Positions 42,111 through 51,128 of a stretch of 64,000 bases of DNA are shown here, piece after piece. The DNA is from LC029 sp036676475 (GTDB lineage Bacteria > Bacillota > Bacilli > Aneurinibacillales > RAOX-1): assembly GCA_036676475.1 (NCBI GenBank), contig JAKFCU010000098.1, positions 91,510 to 155,509 on the forward strand. Reading direction: 5' to 3'. The position numbers were made by a program, and so were the translations under genes. The notes under the pieces were generated by a model that was given only the letters and a program-made list of their open reading frames with translations, had not been told where the DNA came from and ran no database searches. The stretch's first letter is position 1. Every line of letters begins with the position of its first letter.

Positions 42111-42540
42111 ACAACTCCTTGCCATTCTATTAACATACACATGCGTTGCGTGGATATCGTGAATCAAAAAGAAGTGAAGAAAATCGAAGTTGGAAAGACA
42201 CCTCCAAAACTGAACTCCGCTTACGACTTCCCCTCCCAGCATATAAGGATATCGTTTCGAATCCATGCCATGATTAAACGTCCATAATTCCTTTCCATCC
42301 CAGTACATCGATGGAGTAATATAATCCGTCCCTTTTCCGGTAGGGAGGTCTTTGATTTTTTTCTTGGATTGAAGATCGATAACCGATATCGAGTCGCCGT
42401 ATTGATTAGCAACATATAAATATTTGTCATCAGGGGACAAGGCTGAGTGGTGTCCGCCAAAGCTCTTTGAATGTTTTAGGGTCATAAGCTATGACATATG
42501 AAGATTCTTCATACTTAAACCAATCCACGGTATACATCGT
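42111..42540 (-). pseudogene. decayed YVTN-type beta-propeller gene
   Basis: On the minus strand the pieces YVIAYDPKTFKELWRTPL, GHHSALSPDDKYLYVANQYG, DSISVIDLQSKKKIKDLPTG and LWTFNHGMDSKRYPYM are parts of a seven-bladed YVTN propeller. They are spread over more than one frame and lack both ends. Another piece (LIHDIHATHVYVNRMA) lies near 42130-42180. Confidence 0.7.
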
Positions 42541-42710
42541 ATTGAAATCTAAAGCTATTTAATTTTTTATAAATAAGGAGTAGGAGAATAAGAGTGAAGG
42601 CTATATAGTCGACGGGTTACTCATATAAAGATTGATTTTTTTTTACTCGACACCCTTAATTTAATGTTAATTCTTGTTTCTTTTTGTTATTATAGAGTTG
42701 GTGATTAGTG

Positions 42711-43355
42711 ATGAATAAACAGAATACAAGAAGAGTATTAGATACCTTGACAGAAATGTTTCCCGACGCTCATTGTGAATTAAATCATTCTAATGCTTTT
42801 GAACTTCTTATTGCGGTTGTTCTGTCAGCTCAATGCACGGATAAAAAAGTAAATCAAGTCACTCATAGACTCTTTCAAAAATATAAAACACCTTGGGATT
42901 ACCTTTGTGTGCCAATTGAGGAATTAGAGGAAGACATCAAACAAATTGGATTGTACAGAAGTAAAGCTAAAAATATACAAAAGTTAAGTCGTGTACTTGT
43001 GGATGACTATCAGGGTCATGTACCTCAAGAGCATGAAAAATTAATACAACTTGCAGGAGTCGGACGTAAAACCGCAAATGTAGTAGTATCTACTGCTTTT
43101 GGTGTACCAGCCATTGCGGTAGATACTCATGTGGAAAGAGTTAGTAAGCGTTTAGGACTATGTAGATGGAAAGATTCTGTATTGGAAGTGGAAAGTTCTC
43201 TCATGAAAAAAGTACCCAAAGAAGAATGGATACAAACTCATCACCGTCTCATCTTTTTTGGAAGATATCATTGTAAAGCACAAAATCCAGCTTGTGAAGT
43301 TTGTCCCTTGAATGATCTTTGTCGTGAAGGAAAGAAACGATTAAAACTTAAATAA
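42711..43355 (+). CDS. nth: endonuclease III
   Basis: The 214-residue DNA glycosylase/AP lyase has the helix-hairpin-helix LAGVGRKTANVVV with the catalytic Lys and the catalytic Asp in AVDTHVERVSKRLGL. The FeS cluster motif (C-x6-C-x2-C-x5-C in CKAQNPACEVCPLNDLC) is complete. It removes oxidised pyrimidines. The start may be GTG 42708 or ATG 42711. A broken second copy lies 11 kb upstream. Confidence 0.93.
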   Translation: MNKQNTRRVLDTLTEMFPDAHCELNHSNAFELLIAVVLSAQCTDKKVNQVTHRLFQKYKTPWDYLCVPIEELEEDIKQIGLYRSKAKNIQKLSRVLVDDYQGHVPQEHEKLIQLAGVGRKTANVVVSTAFGVPAIAVDTHVERVSKRLGLCRWKDSVLEVESSLMKKVPKEEWIQTHHRLIFFGRYHCKAQNPACEVCPLNDLCREGKKRLKLK

Positions 43356-43390
43356 AGGGATCTGTGCCTTTCGGGGACAGATCCTTTTTA
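43354..43390 (+). terminator. terminator of nth
   Basis: AAAGGGATCTGT pairs with ACAGATCCTTT (one bulge), followed by five or more Ts. Confidence 0.8.
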
Positions 43391-43472
43391 CCTTTTATAA
43401 GATCAATTTAAGATACTTTACAATGATAGCTTTTCCGAGCATTAAGTGAAGCGAAAAAAATAAAAGGTTGAT

Positions 43473-43507
43473 AGCAGGGGATCGTACATCAGCACCCTGC
43501 TTTTTTG
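43473..43507 (+). terminator. second terminator-like hairpin
   Basis: AGCAGGG pairs with CCCTGCT with a 15-base loop, then TTTTTT. The 80 bases between this and the nth terminator hold no reading frame. Confidence 0.55.
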
Positions 43508-43640
43508 CTGTGCGAAGGGATTGAGAGCGAAGGAGGGCTGCAGTCTTTTTTATTGAAGTAAAGGGCAGGATACTGAAATAAAACGGAACAATTAAATCAG
43601 ATATCTCGTCTAATTATTATTATGAAGAGGAGGGATATAG

Positions 43641-43829
43641 GTGAGATATGCAATTTGTTTTATACTTACGTTGTTAATCGTAGCTGGGTGTTCAAATACT
43701 GTACCGAGTAATCAAGAAAGCGTTAAAATAGAAAATCCTACTGCCGAAGAGATATTATCAACGAATAGGGATGCCGATATTTTTGTTGTTGAGGGTGTGG
43801 TGTATTCTAACGCCTTGACTGATAAGTGA
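43641..43829 (+). CDS. 62-residue lipoprotein
   Basis: A GTG start follows GAGGAGGG. A short signal ends in the lipobox IVAGC, and the mature part is acidic (ENPTAEEILSTNRDADIFVV, VYSNALTDK). The family is unknown to me. A terminator follows directly. Confidence 0.6.
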   Translation: MRYAICFILTLLIVAGCSNTVPSNQESVKIENPTAEEILSTNRDADIFVVEGVVYSNALTDK

Positions 43830-43830
43830 T

Positions 43831-43867
43831 AAAAAGGATCTAACTCAGCAGAGTTCAGATCCTTTTT
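43831..43867 (+). terminator. terminator
   Basis: AAAAAGGATCTAACTC pairs with GAGTTCAGATCCTTTTT (one bulge). Confidence 0.8.
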
Positions 43868-43894
43868 ATCATTACTGCTACGATAAAGATTTTT

Positions 43895-44125
43895 TTATAT
43901 CTTCTTAAAGTTTTCTACGATTTGTTCGAGATCTTCCTCACGGCCGATAAACTCCTCGGGCCTATAATGGCTTTGAACCCAATTCATCAATTCAGGTCTA
44001 CTGTGGAAAATATGTTTGTCCTCGCCCCATTCGGTTGAGATCTCTCTCACCTCAATCTTGGTTCCTTTCACCTCAGCCAAGATCATATTCCATTTATCTT
44101 GTTTATAGATTTCATGCTTTTCCAT
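43895..44125 (-). CDS. 76-residue hypothetical protein
   Basis: AGAGAGGAC lies upstream of the ATG. The acidic, aromatic product (ILAEVKGTKIEVREISTEWG, PELMNWVQSHYRPEEFIGRE) is of a kind often seen in Firmicutes but I know no function. It lies just downstream of the PBP2 gene on the same strand. Confidence 0.5.
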   Translation of the reverse strand: MEKHEIYKQDKWNMILAEVKGTKIEVREISTEWGEDKHIFHSRPELMNWVQSHYRPEEFIGREEDLEQIVENFKKI

Positions 44126-44191
44126 TGTTCAACGTCCTCTCTCTTTTTATTTTATCATGCCCTGGTTTTAATCAGGATACAATCCTGTTCT

Positions 44192-46234
44192 TTAAGGTTT
44201 TGGCTTTGTTTCTGAGCCTGCAGTTGGGGGTGAAGCAGGAGGTCCGTCCCCAAGACCAATGTGTTTGTTATAGATATCATAGATACCCCTAGCGATATAA
44301 GAGGCAGAGTTGGTTCCTCTTCCCCCCTCAGGAACGACAACCGCAACGGCTAGCTTAGGATTACTGGCAGGTGCAAATCCTATAAATGTAGCATTTTCCA
44401 CCCGCCTGTCTTTTTTCCATTTACCGGGAGCATATTCCACATACATATCCTGTTCGGATGTCCCTGTTTTGGCAGCAATAGGGTAGGGAAATCCTTTAAA
44501 TGGAGTATAAGCCGTACCGCCTTGCTGCCCTACCATTCTCATCCCTTCCAAGACGACATTCCAATATTGATCGGAAACCTTTAATTCACTCAATATTTCA
44601 GGTTCAACAGGACTGATTGAACCGTTCTTTTCAATCCGGTCGACAATCTGCGGGCGAAGTCGCTTTCCTTTATTGGCTAAGGTAGTCACATATTGAGCCA
44701 ATTGCATGGCCGTATACCGCTCTTGTTGTCCAAAGGAGGCTTGGACGAGACCGGCTAATGTACTGATGCGATCACTGGTTTCCACATAATCTTCAATCCC
44801 TGGACTCTCGAATGGCAATCTCACTCCCGTTTCAATCCCTAATCCGAAACGATGATGATACTGCTGAAAAGTCGTTAAAGGTTTATTTACTGTTTTCACC
44901 CAATTTTCGGCAATTCGGGCCATGTAAGTGTTAGCCGATTTTTGCAAGGCAATTTGTGGTGTTAACATACCAAGGTTACGCCCAAGCGCATTGGGGACAC
45001 TGTCCTTTCCTTTTCCATAACGATAGACACCTGGGTCACGCCAACGGTCAGAAGGTGTAATGATATTTTCATTCAAACCCATCAATACAGTCAAGGGTTT
45101 AATTACCGAACCACTGGCTACAAGAGAACTTGGATGACGTTCTGCTTCTTTGATGGGTTTTGGCCTTACGTCATGGGGAGCAGTACGGATCGTTCCGTTA
45201 TTAATGGAAAATTGAATGTCATTATACATCTCTTGATCGACACCGCGGATCCAGTCGTTCGGGTTATAATCGGGATAGCTGATCATGGCAGCAATTTTGC
45301 CTGTTTTTGTTTCCATAGCAACGACATAAGCATTCTTGGCCTGCCTAACATCGGTGTGGGCACCTGGTCTGGCCCGAAGATTTTTTAAATATTCATGAAC
45401 AAAATCTTCTGCTTCTGCCTGAACCCGTCTGTCAATTGTCAGGAACAAATTATTTCCAGGCTTGGGTTTAGATACAGAGACTTCCTCTAAAAGGGTTCCG
45501 CGGGCATTAACCAACAGTTCTTTGGCTCCGTTTTCGCCGACAAGAACATCCTCGTAACTAAATTCAACACCATCCATCCCGACATATTGGTTAGGGAGGT
45601 AGATATCGTTTCGTTGGGTATAGTATTTTTCGGTTCCTGGCACTGTTTTGGCTACAGCAAATGGGCGAACGAAACCAATGGTTTGTACGGCTATTTGCTC
45701 ATTATACTGGCGAACAGGCTTTACTACCACTTCGATTCCCTTCAAGTCCGTGCGCTGTTCGGAGATAATGGACATTTCTTTAATATTGAGATCAAATTTA
45801 AGGTCTTTTTCTAAAAACTTAGGATCTTTTCGAACAATATGTTCCCCCTTCTCGTTGTACCCCGTGTCCATTTTTTTCAAAATTTCCTCAATGGGTAAAT
45901 TCAAGACAGGTGCAACCTTCGCAGATAAATTTAGAATATACTCTTTGGTCATCCAATCTTCCTCATGGAAAACCGCTGTGTAAGAAACCTTATTGTCTAC
46001 GAGAATTTGCCCATTCTTGTCGAAAATTTTTCCGCGTGGAGCGGCAATGGGGATCTTCTGAATCGATTTTTCGGTGGCAATCTTCAAATATTCATCGCCC
46101 TTTACAATTTGAACAGTGGCAAGTCGAAAAATAAGGGCAGCAAAGAAGATGAAAACAACGGTAAATAATAATTGCACTCTTTTGGAGATGATCGTCTGTT
46201 GTTCTTTCTTTTTCTCTTCATTGTTATAAAACAT
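44192..46234 (-). CDS. class B penicillin-binding protein 2 (D,D-transpeptidase)
   Basis: The 680-residue protein has an N-terminal anchor helix (LFTVVFIFFAALIFRLATVQ), the PBP dimerisation domain (APRGKIFDKNGQIL) and a transpeptidase domain. The latter has the active-site SVIK (in ASGSVIKPL), SAN (QKSANTYM) and KTGT (AAKTGTSE). A Pro-rich tail ends the protein. It cross-links peptidoglycan and is of the PBP2/MrdA or PbpA type used for elongation or spore outgrowth. It is transcribed with the small membrane gene 15 bases upstream. Confidence 0.9.
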   Translation of the reverse strand: MFYNNEEKKKEQQTIISKRVQLLFTVVFIFFAALIFRLATVQIVKGDEYLKIATEKSIQKIPIAAPRGKIFDKNGQILVDNKVSYTAVFHEEDWMTKEYILNLSAKVAPVLNLPIEEILKKMDTGYNEKGEHIVRKDPKFLEKDLKFDLNIKEMSIISEQRTDLKGIEVVVKPVRQYNEQIAVQTIGFVRPFAVAKTVPGTEKYYTQRNDIYLPNQYVGMDGVEFSYEDVLVGENGAKELLVNARGTLLEEVSVSKPKPGNNLFLTIDRRVQAEAEDFVHEYLKNLRARPGAHTDVRQAKNAYVVAMETKTGKIAAMISYPDYNPNDWIRGVDQEMYNDIQFSINNGTIRTAPHDVRPKPIKEAERHPSSLVASGSVIKPLTVLMGLNENIITPSDRWRDPGVYRYGKGKDSVPNALGRNLGMLTPQIALQKSANTYMARIAENWVKTVNKPLTTFQQYHHRFGLGIETGVRLPFESPGIEDYVETSDRISTLAGLVQASFGQQERYTAMQLAQYVTTLANKGKRLRPQIVDRIEKNGSISPVEPEILSELKVSDQYWNVVLEGMRMVGQQGGTAYTPFKGFPYPIAAKTGTSEQDMYVEYAPGKWKKDRRVENATFIGFAPASNPKLAVAVVVPEGGRGTNSASYIARGIYDIYNKHIGLGDGPPASPPTAGSETKPKP

Positions 46235-46249
46235 ACTTTGTTCCTCTTT

Positions 46250-46456
46250 CTAGATTTGACTGATCCACAAGGCAATTCCTGCAAGAATATAAACAGAAGC
46301 CAAGATATTTAATATCTTTATTCGCTGAGAGAGTTTTTGCTCAGGTTTGGATACCCCCTTATTCCTCAGCCGGTTCAAAACCCAACGCTGATAGGGAGAA
46401 TACGATTTGATCAAATAAAGGAAAATACCTAGTCCTATCCATAGCCATGCATTCAT
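46250..46456 (-). CDS. 68-residue two-helix membrane protein
   Basis: GAGGAGG precedes the ATG. Helices WLWIGLGIFLYLIK and ILNILASVYILAGIALWI flank a basic loop. It ends 15 bases before the PBP2 start, so the two form an operon. The function is unknown. Confidence 0.6.
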   Translation of the reverse strand: MNAWLWIGLGIFLYLIKSYSPYQRWVLNRLRNKGVSKPEQKLSQRIKILNILASVYILAGIALWISQI

Positions 46457-46639
46457 TGGAAATCCTCCTCATCTTAGCATATCCCCATATTGTATCAGAT
46501 TTTTCTTCATGATGCGCAATTGTCCATATAGACACACTTCATGAAAAAGGGCGTATTTGAACAAGGGTTTCATGCATAGTATATAAGACCAAAACGTTAG
46601 CAATGCTTAAGGAAACTCAGGTTAGAGGGTGAGAGGATT

Positions 46640-46939
46640 ATGAAAACGAAGGTTCGTTTCAAGAAGGGGGATATGGTGAGGGTCATAAATCCGAATAATC
46701 ATTTCTTCGACGAAGTGGCTGAAATCCTCATGTACGATGAATTTACCAATAAATATCTGCTGCAGTTTAACAACGGCTACAAATGTGAAATGTATCATTA
46801 CGACCTAGTAAAGTACTTATCTCATAAGGAACAGCGCGCACTTCAGAAGGCTCACCTATTTCAATTGGCTGATTTGGCTCTGAATGTCAAGGATCGTGAC
46901 TGGTTTGAGAAAATAAGCAAGCGATTAAAGGAAATTTAA
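46640..46939 (+). CDS. IDEAL domain protein
   Basis: The N-terminal half is a small beta domain (VRFKKGDMVRVINPNNHFFD, KYLLQFNNGYKCEMY). The C-terminus LADLALNVKDRDWFEKISKRL matches the IDEAL domain found in small Bacilli proteins such as the ComK regulators and others. It is perhaps an adaptor or regulatory protein. A GAGGGTGAGAGG site precedes the ATG. Confidence 0.65.
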   Translation: MKTKVRFKKGDMVRVINPNNHFFDEVAEILMYDEFTNKYLLQFNNGYKCEMYHYDLVKYLSHKEQRALQKAHLFQLADLALNVKDRDWFEKISKRLKEI

Positions 46940-46952
46940 AACGAACAAGAAT

Positions 46953-46990
46953 GGAAGGATCTACTTGGGAATAACGGTAGGTCCTTCCTT
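46953..46990. terminator. bidirectional terminator
   Basis: GGAAGGATCTAC pairs with GTAGGTCCTTCC between converging genes. Confidence 0.6.
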
Positions 46991-46995
46991 AATGC

Positions 46996-47748
46996 TTAAA
47001 TTTCCCTGTATTCCGTTTCGCTAATAATCCGCTCCCTTTCTTCCAAAAGCCATTTCTTTCGTTGATTGTCTTCCTCTAAGCGAATTTCCTCTAATAAAAT
47101 AGTTTCATTGATCGCTTTTCTCCGTTTCAGACTAATGTAGGAACAAAGGGCCACTTTTAAATGCTTGGTATCGGGCTCTGTGGTGGTCACCCTACGTTGG
47201 ATAAAGGAAGAGATGGGAAACACCAAACGTTGGTCTACCTTTTTCAGCCAGCGTGGAACGAAGCTTATGCCCAAGAGGCCCAGAAGTGCGGCCGCGTTCC
47301 CGCCTAAAGGGATAAAGCCTATCATAAAAAGAAGATAAAACGTCGTGACCGCGTTCGTTGAGCAGTTTCGATTTACGATATCACTCTTACGGATGTCTTC
47401 TAATGATTGAATGGATTTGTTCCCCTGATGACTGAAAACCTTATGCTCTGCTCCGTGAAATTGCTTAAGTGGATAGGGGAAAATAAAATGATACCCGAAG
47501 CCTGCCAACAGGAGATAGTAAAACGGAAACCCGGGCTGTATACCAACCCAGGCGGCCAGAAGTAGCATTCCGAGAGCAAAATACCAGGGAATCGTAAAAA
47601 GCGTTTGTTTAATAAAAAATAAAATTCCTTCCGAATCTAAGGAGAAGAGTGAAGTTTTAATTTCCCCATCTTTGGTTATGGTTGCATGGGCAATATGGTC
47701 TTTATCCATATAAAAGACCCCTTTAGGATAAGACATGCCTCGAATCAT
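46996..47748 (-). CDS. DUF1385-type membrane protein
   Basis: The 250-residue protein has several helices and the DUF1385 signature QFHGAEHKVFSHQGN (about 94-108) followed by RNCSTNAVTTFYLLF. GAGGAGATT precedes the ATG. Members of this family are membrane proteins of unknown reaction, with the conserved H-G-A-E-H motif hinting at metal binding or catalysis. Confidence 0.7.
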   Translation of the reverse strand: MIRGMSYPKGVFYMDKDHIAHATITKDGEIKTSLFSLDSEGILFFIKQTLFTIPWYFALGMLLLAAWVGIQPGFPFYYLLLAGFGYHFIFPYPLKQFHGAEHKVFSHQGNKSIQSLEDIRKSDIVNRNCSTNAVTTFYLLFMIGFIPLGGNAAALLGLLGISFVPRWLKKVDQRLVFPISSFIQRRVTTTEPDTKHLKVALCSYISLKRRKAINETILLEEIRLEEDNQRKKWLLEERERIISETEYREI

Positions 47749-47780
47749 AAGAATCTCCTCGTATTTCTTTTCTATCAGTA

Positions 47781-47829
47781 TAGAAAGCTACTAGCGTAGC
47801 TTTATGCGTATAATACTTTTTCATAAGTA
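47781..47829 (-). repeat. dispersed repeat family A, copy 7
   Basis: On the minus strand it reads ACTTATGAAAAAG, TATTATACGCATAA, then AGCTACGCTAGTAGC and TTTCT. The stop codon of the metallopeptidase-like gene (TAA, 47804-47802) and its last four codons lie inside this copy. Confidence 0.85.
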
Positions 47830-48308
47830 TAACATGCTTTTCTTCTTTTTTCATGGTAGCAAAGATAAGCAAACGCATCCGCTTCTTGTTCAAACTTAAG
47901 GTTGCGATAGGATTTCGTCTGTTTGGCTTGGACATGGTGATCTTTCAACTTTTTTGTCATTGCGTTCTTATTCCGCATCGATAAGACATCCAAGAGATGA
48001 AACACTTCATGATTTAAAATGAAGAAAGGCAAATCACGAAGAGAGAGTTGGTAGATTTCCATAACATTCATCTCATCATTCGTCACATATTGATCATAGG
48101 GAATTTGCAGCAGAATCTTGGCTTTCCTGAAATCTCGATCGAGTATAGCTGCACCATTATAAAACGGCCCCCAGGAAACATGGAGTGATATAGGAAAATC
48201 AATCGTAAAAGCGGTCATCGTTGAATCCAATTCGGTTTGTAATCTTTTTTTCCATATATTTAAACGGAGCTTGCGCCATTTCCATTTCAACACATATTGA
48301 TTCCACAT
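47802..48308 (-). CDS. ImmA/IrrE-like zinc metallopeptidase
   Basis: GGGAGGGTGA precedes the ATG. The 168-residue protein has HEVFH (in FFILNHEVFHLLD, about 98-111) and a downstream FEQEADAFAYLCYHE, the third-ligand pattern (E-x2-A-D) of ImmA/IrrE-type peptidases. The basic N-terminus (LKWKWRKLRLNIWKKRL) may bind membrane or nucleic acid. Its last codons and stop come from a repeat, so the original C-terminus was probably different. No cognate repressor is adjacent. Confidence 0.55.
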   Translation of the reverse strand: MWNQYVLKWKWRKLRLNIWKKRLQTELDSTMTAFTIDFPISLHVSWGPFYNGAAILDRDFRKAKILLQIPYDQYVTNDEMNVMEIYQLSLRDLPFFILNHEVFHLLDVLSMRNKNAMTKKLKDHHVQAKQTKSYRNLKFEQEADAFAYLCYHEKRRKACYTYEKVLYA

Positions 48309-48433
48309 CTAAAATCACCCTCCCACCCCAACTTAAAATGAATGTGAGAAGGATACAACCGGAAAATAGTGGGAAGGATTATACGAAGCACCACACGTGG
48401 TAAAAATAGGCAAAAACGATACTGAGGGTGACT

Positions 48434-49681
48434 ATGCTTTTATCTGCAGGCTACGGTAAAGAAACGATCGAATTTGAAATTCCGGAAGGAAAGGAGATAG
48501 ATATTGTATCCTATTGTGCTAATTCCGATGGGGATGATCAACAAAACATCATCAAGGCATTACAATATCCAGTTGGCTCTGTTCCCCTTTGGCAGCTTGC
48601 ACAAGGAAAGAAACAGGCAGTTATATTAATTAGTGATAGCAGCCGGTTAGTGCCAAGTCATGTATTCCTGCCCTTCATAGTAGAGGAATTAATAAAAGGA
48701 GGGATGAAGGAAGAACAAATAAAGATTGTCGTCTCATTGGGGATACATCGAAAGCAAACGAAAGAAGAACTTCGACAACTAGTAGGGGACCCCATTTACC
48801 GATCCATTCAGGTAATCAACCACTCCCCTCTACCCGAAGATTGTACCTATGTGGGGAATACCCAACTGGGAACACCCATCGAAATTTTGACTAAGGTAGT
48901 TGAAGCAGACCTTCGTATCGCTACGGGTAATATGGAACCACACGGATTAGCCGGACTTTCCGGTGGGGTGAAAGCGTTAGTTCCTGGTGTAGCTTCAACC
49001 CGGTGTATTGAACACAATCATGGATTATCCTTACATTGGAAAGCACAGCCTGGTGATCCTGAAAACCCGCTTCGTCGAGATATGGAGGAAGCGCTAAAAT
49101 ATGTTGACATTCACTTTTTATTTAATACGGTTGTCAACCACCGCAGAGAAATCGTCGAGGCCGTGGCCGGGCATATTAAATTGGCCCATCGTCACTTAGC
49201 TGATCAAGTGAGGCAGCGCTTTATTGTGCCTGTACATAAGACTTATGATTTTGTTATTGCTTCGACTGGCGGATATCCCAAGGACACGCAGCTTTATCAG
49301 GCGGTTAAGACCTTGCAGAATGCAGCGAAAATAACGAAACCAGGAGGAAAGATTCTGCTGATTGCTGAATGCAGGGAAATGTTTGGAAATGGAATGTTTC
49401 AATATTGGGTGGAAACCGTTCAAGACCATAAAAGAATAGAGCAGATGATGAAGCAACAATTTGTTTTAGGTGCCCATAAGATTGGACATATTGGTAAGGT
49501 GCTTGAGCAGCATCAAGTTTATTTATATTCCGAAATGCCAAGAGCTTCTGTGGAATTGGTAGGGTTTGAACCAGTTGAGAATCTAAGAGCTTGTGTCGAA
49601 ACTCTTGCCCAATTGGGAACCATGGCATTTATGCCTTATGGAGCTTTAACCTTTCCAAACGTCAAGCCCCATTTGACGTAG
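48434..49681 (+). CDS. larA: LarA family nickel-pincer-dependent racemase/epimerase
   Basis: The 415-residue protein has the LarA features: DSSRLVPSHVFLP near residue 70, SLGIHRKQTKEEL, the cofactor lysine region GLSGGVKALVPGVAS and the catalytic His in EHNHG. LarA racemises lactate or other 2-hydroxy acids using a pyridinium-dithiocarboxylate nickel cofactor made by LarB, LarC and LarE. None of these is in the window. ATG 48434 follows GAGGGTG; GTG 48428 is possible. Confidence 0.8.
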   Translation: MLLSAGYGKETIEFEIPEGKEIDIVSYCANSDGDDQQNIIKALQYPVGSVPLWQLAQGKKQAVILISDSSRLVPSHVFLPFIVEELIKGGMKEEQIKIVVSLGIHRKQTKEELRQLVGDPIYRSIQVINHSPLPEDCTYVGNTQLGTPIEILTKVVEADLRIATGNMEPHGLAGLSGGVKALVPGVASTRCIEHNHGLSLHWKAQPGDPENPLRRDMEEALKYVDIHFLFNTVVNHRREIVEAVAGHIKLAHRHLADQVRQRFIVPVHKTYDFVIASTGGYPKDTQLYQAVKTLQNAAKITKPGGKILLIAECREMFGNGMFQYWVETVQDHKRIEQMMKQQFVLGAHKIGHIGKVLEQHQVYLYSEMPRASVELVGFEPVENLRACVETLAQLGTMAFMPYGALTFPNVKPHLT

Positions 49682-49716
49682 AAGGAATGCCAAGAGATGA
49701 AGGAGGAGGAGTCGTT

Positions 49717-50112
49717 ATGAACTGGGCCGGTTGGCCGTTAGATCGTGTTAGCATCCTGTTTGTGAGCCTGGCTTTTTTATTGATTGGAGTTCAAGTTACT
49801 TTATTTCATTATCGGCAAAATTTCCATCATAAGGCCATGTGGATTCCCGTATTGGCCGCCCCGGTATTTTTTATCGTGGGTACTGCCTTTACTTTTTACA
49901 AGGTGGATTGGTTAGGGACACTTTTTCTATGGCTCATGTGGCTTGGTTTGATCGATGGTTTGATAGGCTTTTATTTTCATTTTCGCGGGGTAGGTATTCG
50001 GGTAGGGGGATGGGCCTTGCGTAATTTCTTGATCGGGCCGCCTATCATTCTCCCTTTGATGTTTACCGCAATGAGTACTCTAGCTTTGATCGTCATGTAT
50101 TGGAGGGAGTAA
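49717..50112 (+). CDS. 131-residue four-helix membrane protein
   Basis: GGAGGAGGAG precedes ATG 49717; the frame is open upstream into larA. Four helices are visible (SILFVSLAFLLIGVQVTLFH, MWIPVLAAPVFFIVGTAF, LGTLFLWLMWLGLIDGLIGF, IILPLMFTAMSTLALIVMY). It ends two bases before the dehydrogenase subunit 3, so it may be the membrane anchor of that enzyme. Confidence 0.6.
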   Translation: MNWAGWPLDRVSILFVSLAFLLIGVQVTLFHYRQNFHHKAMWIPVLAAPVFFIVGTAFTFYKVDWLGTLFLWLMWLGLIDGLIGFYFHFRGVGIRVGGWALRNFLIGPPIILPLMFTAMSTLALIVMYWRE

Positions 50113-50114
50113 AG

Positions 50115-50714
50115 ATGGAAAAGAAATCCCATTATCCTTCTTATGATGTAATGAGAGAACAGGACCATTGGGACGATCATACCCAACAGATTGTCGGTTC
50201 TAGGCTCATGCGAGAGCAGGAACACCAGTTCTTCACATTGGAGGAAGTGGAGAGCCTCAAACGGATTTGTGGAGAGTTAGTGGGTGATGATCGCGAAGAC
50301 ATCATTCAGTACATATTGGGTCATCTTGATCAATCTCTTTCCTCGTCCGTAGGGGAAGGCCAGCGGAAGGCCGGGGTTCCTAAAGGACAAATCTTGCTTC
50401 GTGAAGGTTTGAAAGCTCTCCAACGTTCTGCTGAACAAAAATTTTTGTTCCCTTTCATAGCCTTGGATCCATCCGACCGTCGCCAACTTCTTGAAGAGGT
50501 GAGCGTAGGACAAGCCTCTTCTGAAGCGGAGTGGAAAGGAATTCCTCAAGTGGAATGGTTCAAAAAGCTGTTAACTATGACGATCGAAGCCTATTATTCA
50601 CACCCGGTGGTCTGGTCTGAAATCGGTTATGGAGGCCCTGCCTATCCTCGCGGCTATGTAAGAACACAGCAAGGGCAATTAGATCCTTGGGAAGCCCAAC
50701 CTGAAAACGAATGA
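50115..50714 (+). CDS. gluconate 2-dehydrogenase subunit 3 family protein
   Basis: The 199-residue protein has the subunit 3 pattern: FFTLEEVESLKRICGEL (about 40-57), then FKKLLTMTIEAYYSHPVVW, SEIGYGGPAYPRGYV at the C-terminal end. This subunit supports the flavoprotein (GMC) subunit, whose gene lies downstream at 51129. GGAGGGAG precedes ATG 50115. No twin-arginine signal is obvious. Confidence 0.82.
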   Translation: MEKKSHYPSYDVMREQDHWDDHTQQIVGSRLMREQEHQFFTLEEVESLKRICGELVGDDREDIIQYILGHLDQSLSSSVGEGQRKAGVPKGQILLREGLKALQRSAEQKFLFPFIALDPSDRRQLLEEVSVGQASSEAEWKGIPQVEWFKKLLTMTIEAYYSHPVVWSEIGYGGPAYPRGYVRTQQGQLDPWEAQPENE

Positions 50715-50726
50715 ACTAAATGACAT

Positions 50727-50762
50727 TAGCTCCTAGGAGCGATCTCTCCCAGGAGCTATTTT
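50727..50762 (+). terminator. terminator
   Basis: TAGCTCCTAGG pairs with CCCAGGAGCTA (one mismatch), then TTTTC. It separates the subunit 3 gene from the GMC gene. Confidence 0.65.
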
Positions 50763-50765
50763 CAA

Positions 50766-50815
50766 ACTTATCGGAAAGTATTATACGCATATGGCTACGC
50801 TAGTAGCTTTCTTAC
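50766..50815 (+). repeat. dispersed repeat family A, copy 8 (best consensus)
   Basis: ACTTATCGGAAAG, TATTATACGCATAT, GGCTACGCTAGTAGC, TTTCTTAC. The stop codon of the minus-strand gene 50812-51003 is the TTA at its right end. Confidence 0.88.
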
Positions 50816-51003
50816 TTTTCGTCATCCTGATTGTAAGGCAGCCCAGAGAACAATTCAGACAAAGTGGAAGCCCTTATTTTATCATCCGTGTGAGTAGATG
50901 GTTGCAAATGATGTCGTCGGGCAAGCATTTGATCCATTTCTTCCATTTGTTTTTCAGCTAATTGTTCTAATCCAAGTTGCTTTAACTCTTTATCCGTATT
51001 CAT
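50812..51003 (-). CDS. 63-residue hypothetical protein
   Basis: ATG 51003 follows GGTGGGAATG; two further ATGs exist upstream. The helical, charged product (DKELKQLGLEQLAEKQMEEM, LARRHHLQP) ends LPYNQDDEK. Its stop TAA falls in the last bases of a family A repeat. I do not recognise it. Confidence 0.5.
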   Translation of the reverse strand: MNTDKELKQLGLEQLAEKQMEEMDQMLARRHHLQPSTHTDDKIRASTLSELFSGLPYNQDDEK

Positions 51004-51128
51004 GGTCATTCCCACCATTCTGTTAAATAATTTTTCCTAAGTTATTATGACTCAAACTTCTTTTTTTATGATATCGATTATCCCATTGAAATATTGTGGA
51101 ACATGATTGGGAAGAGGATGTGTGATTA

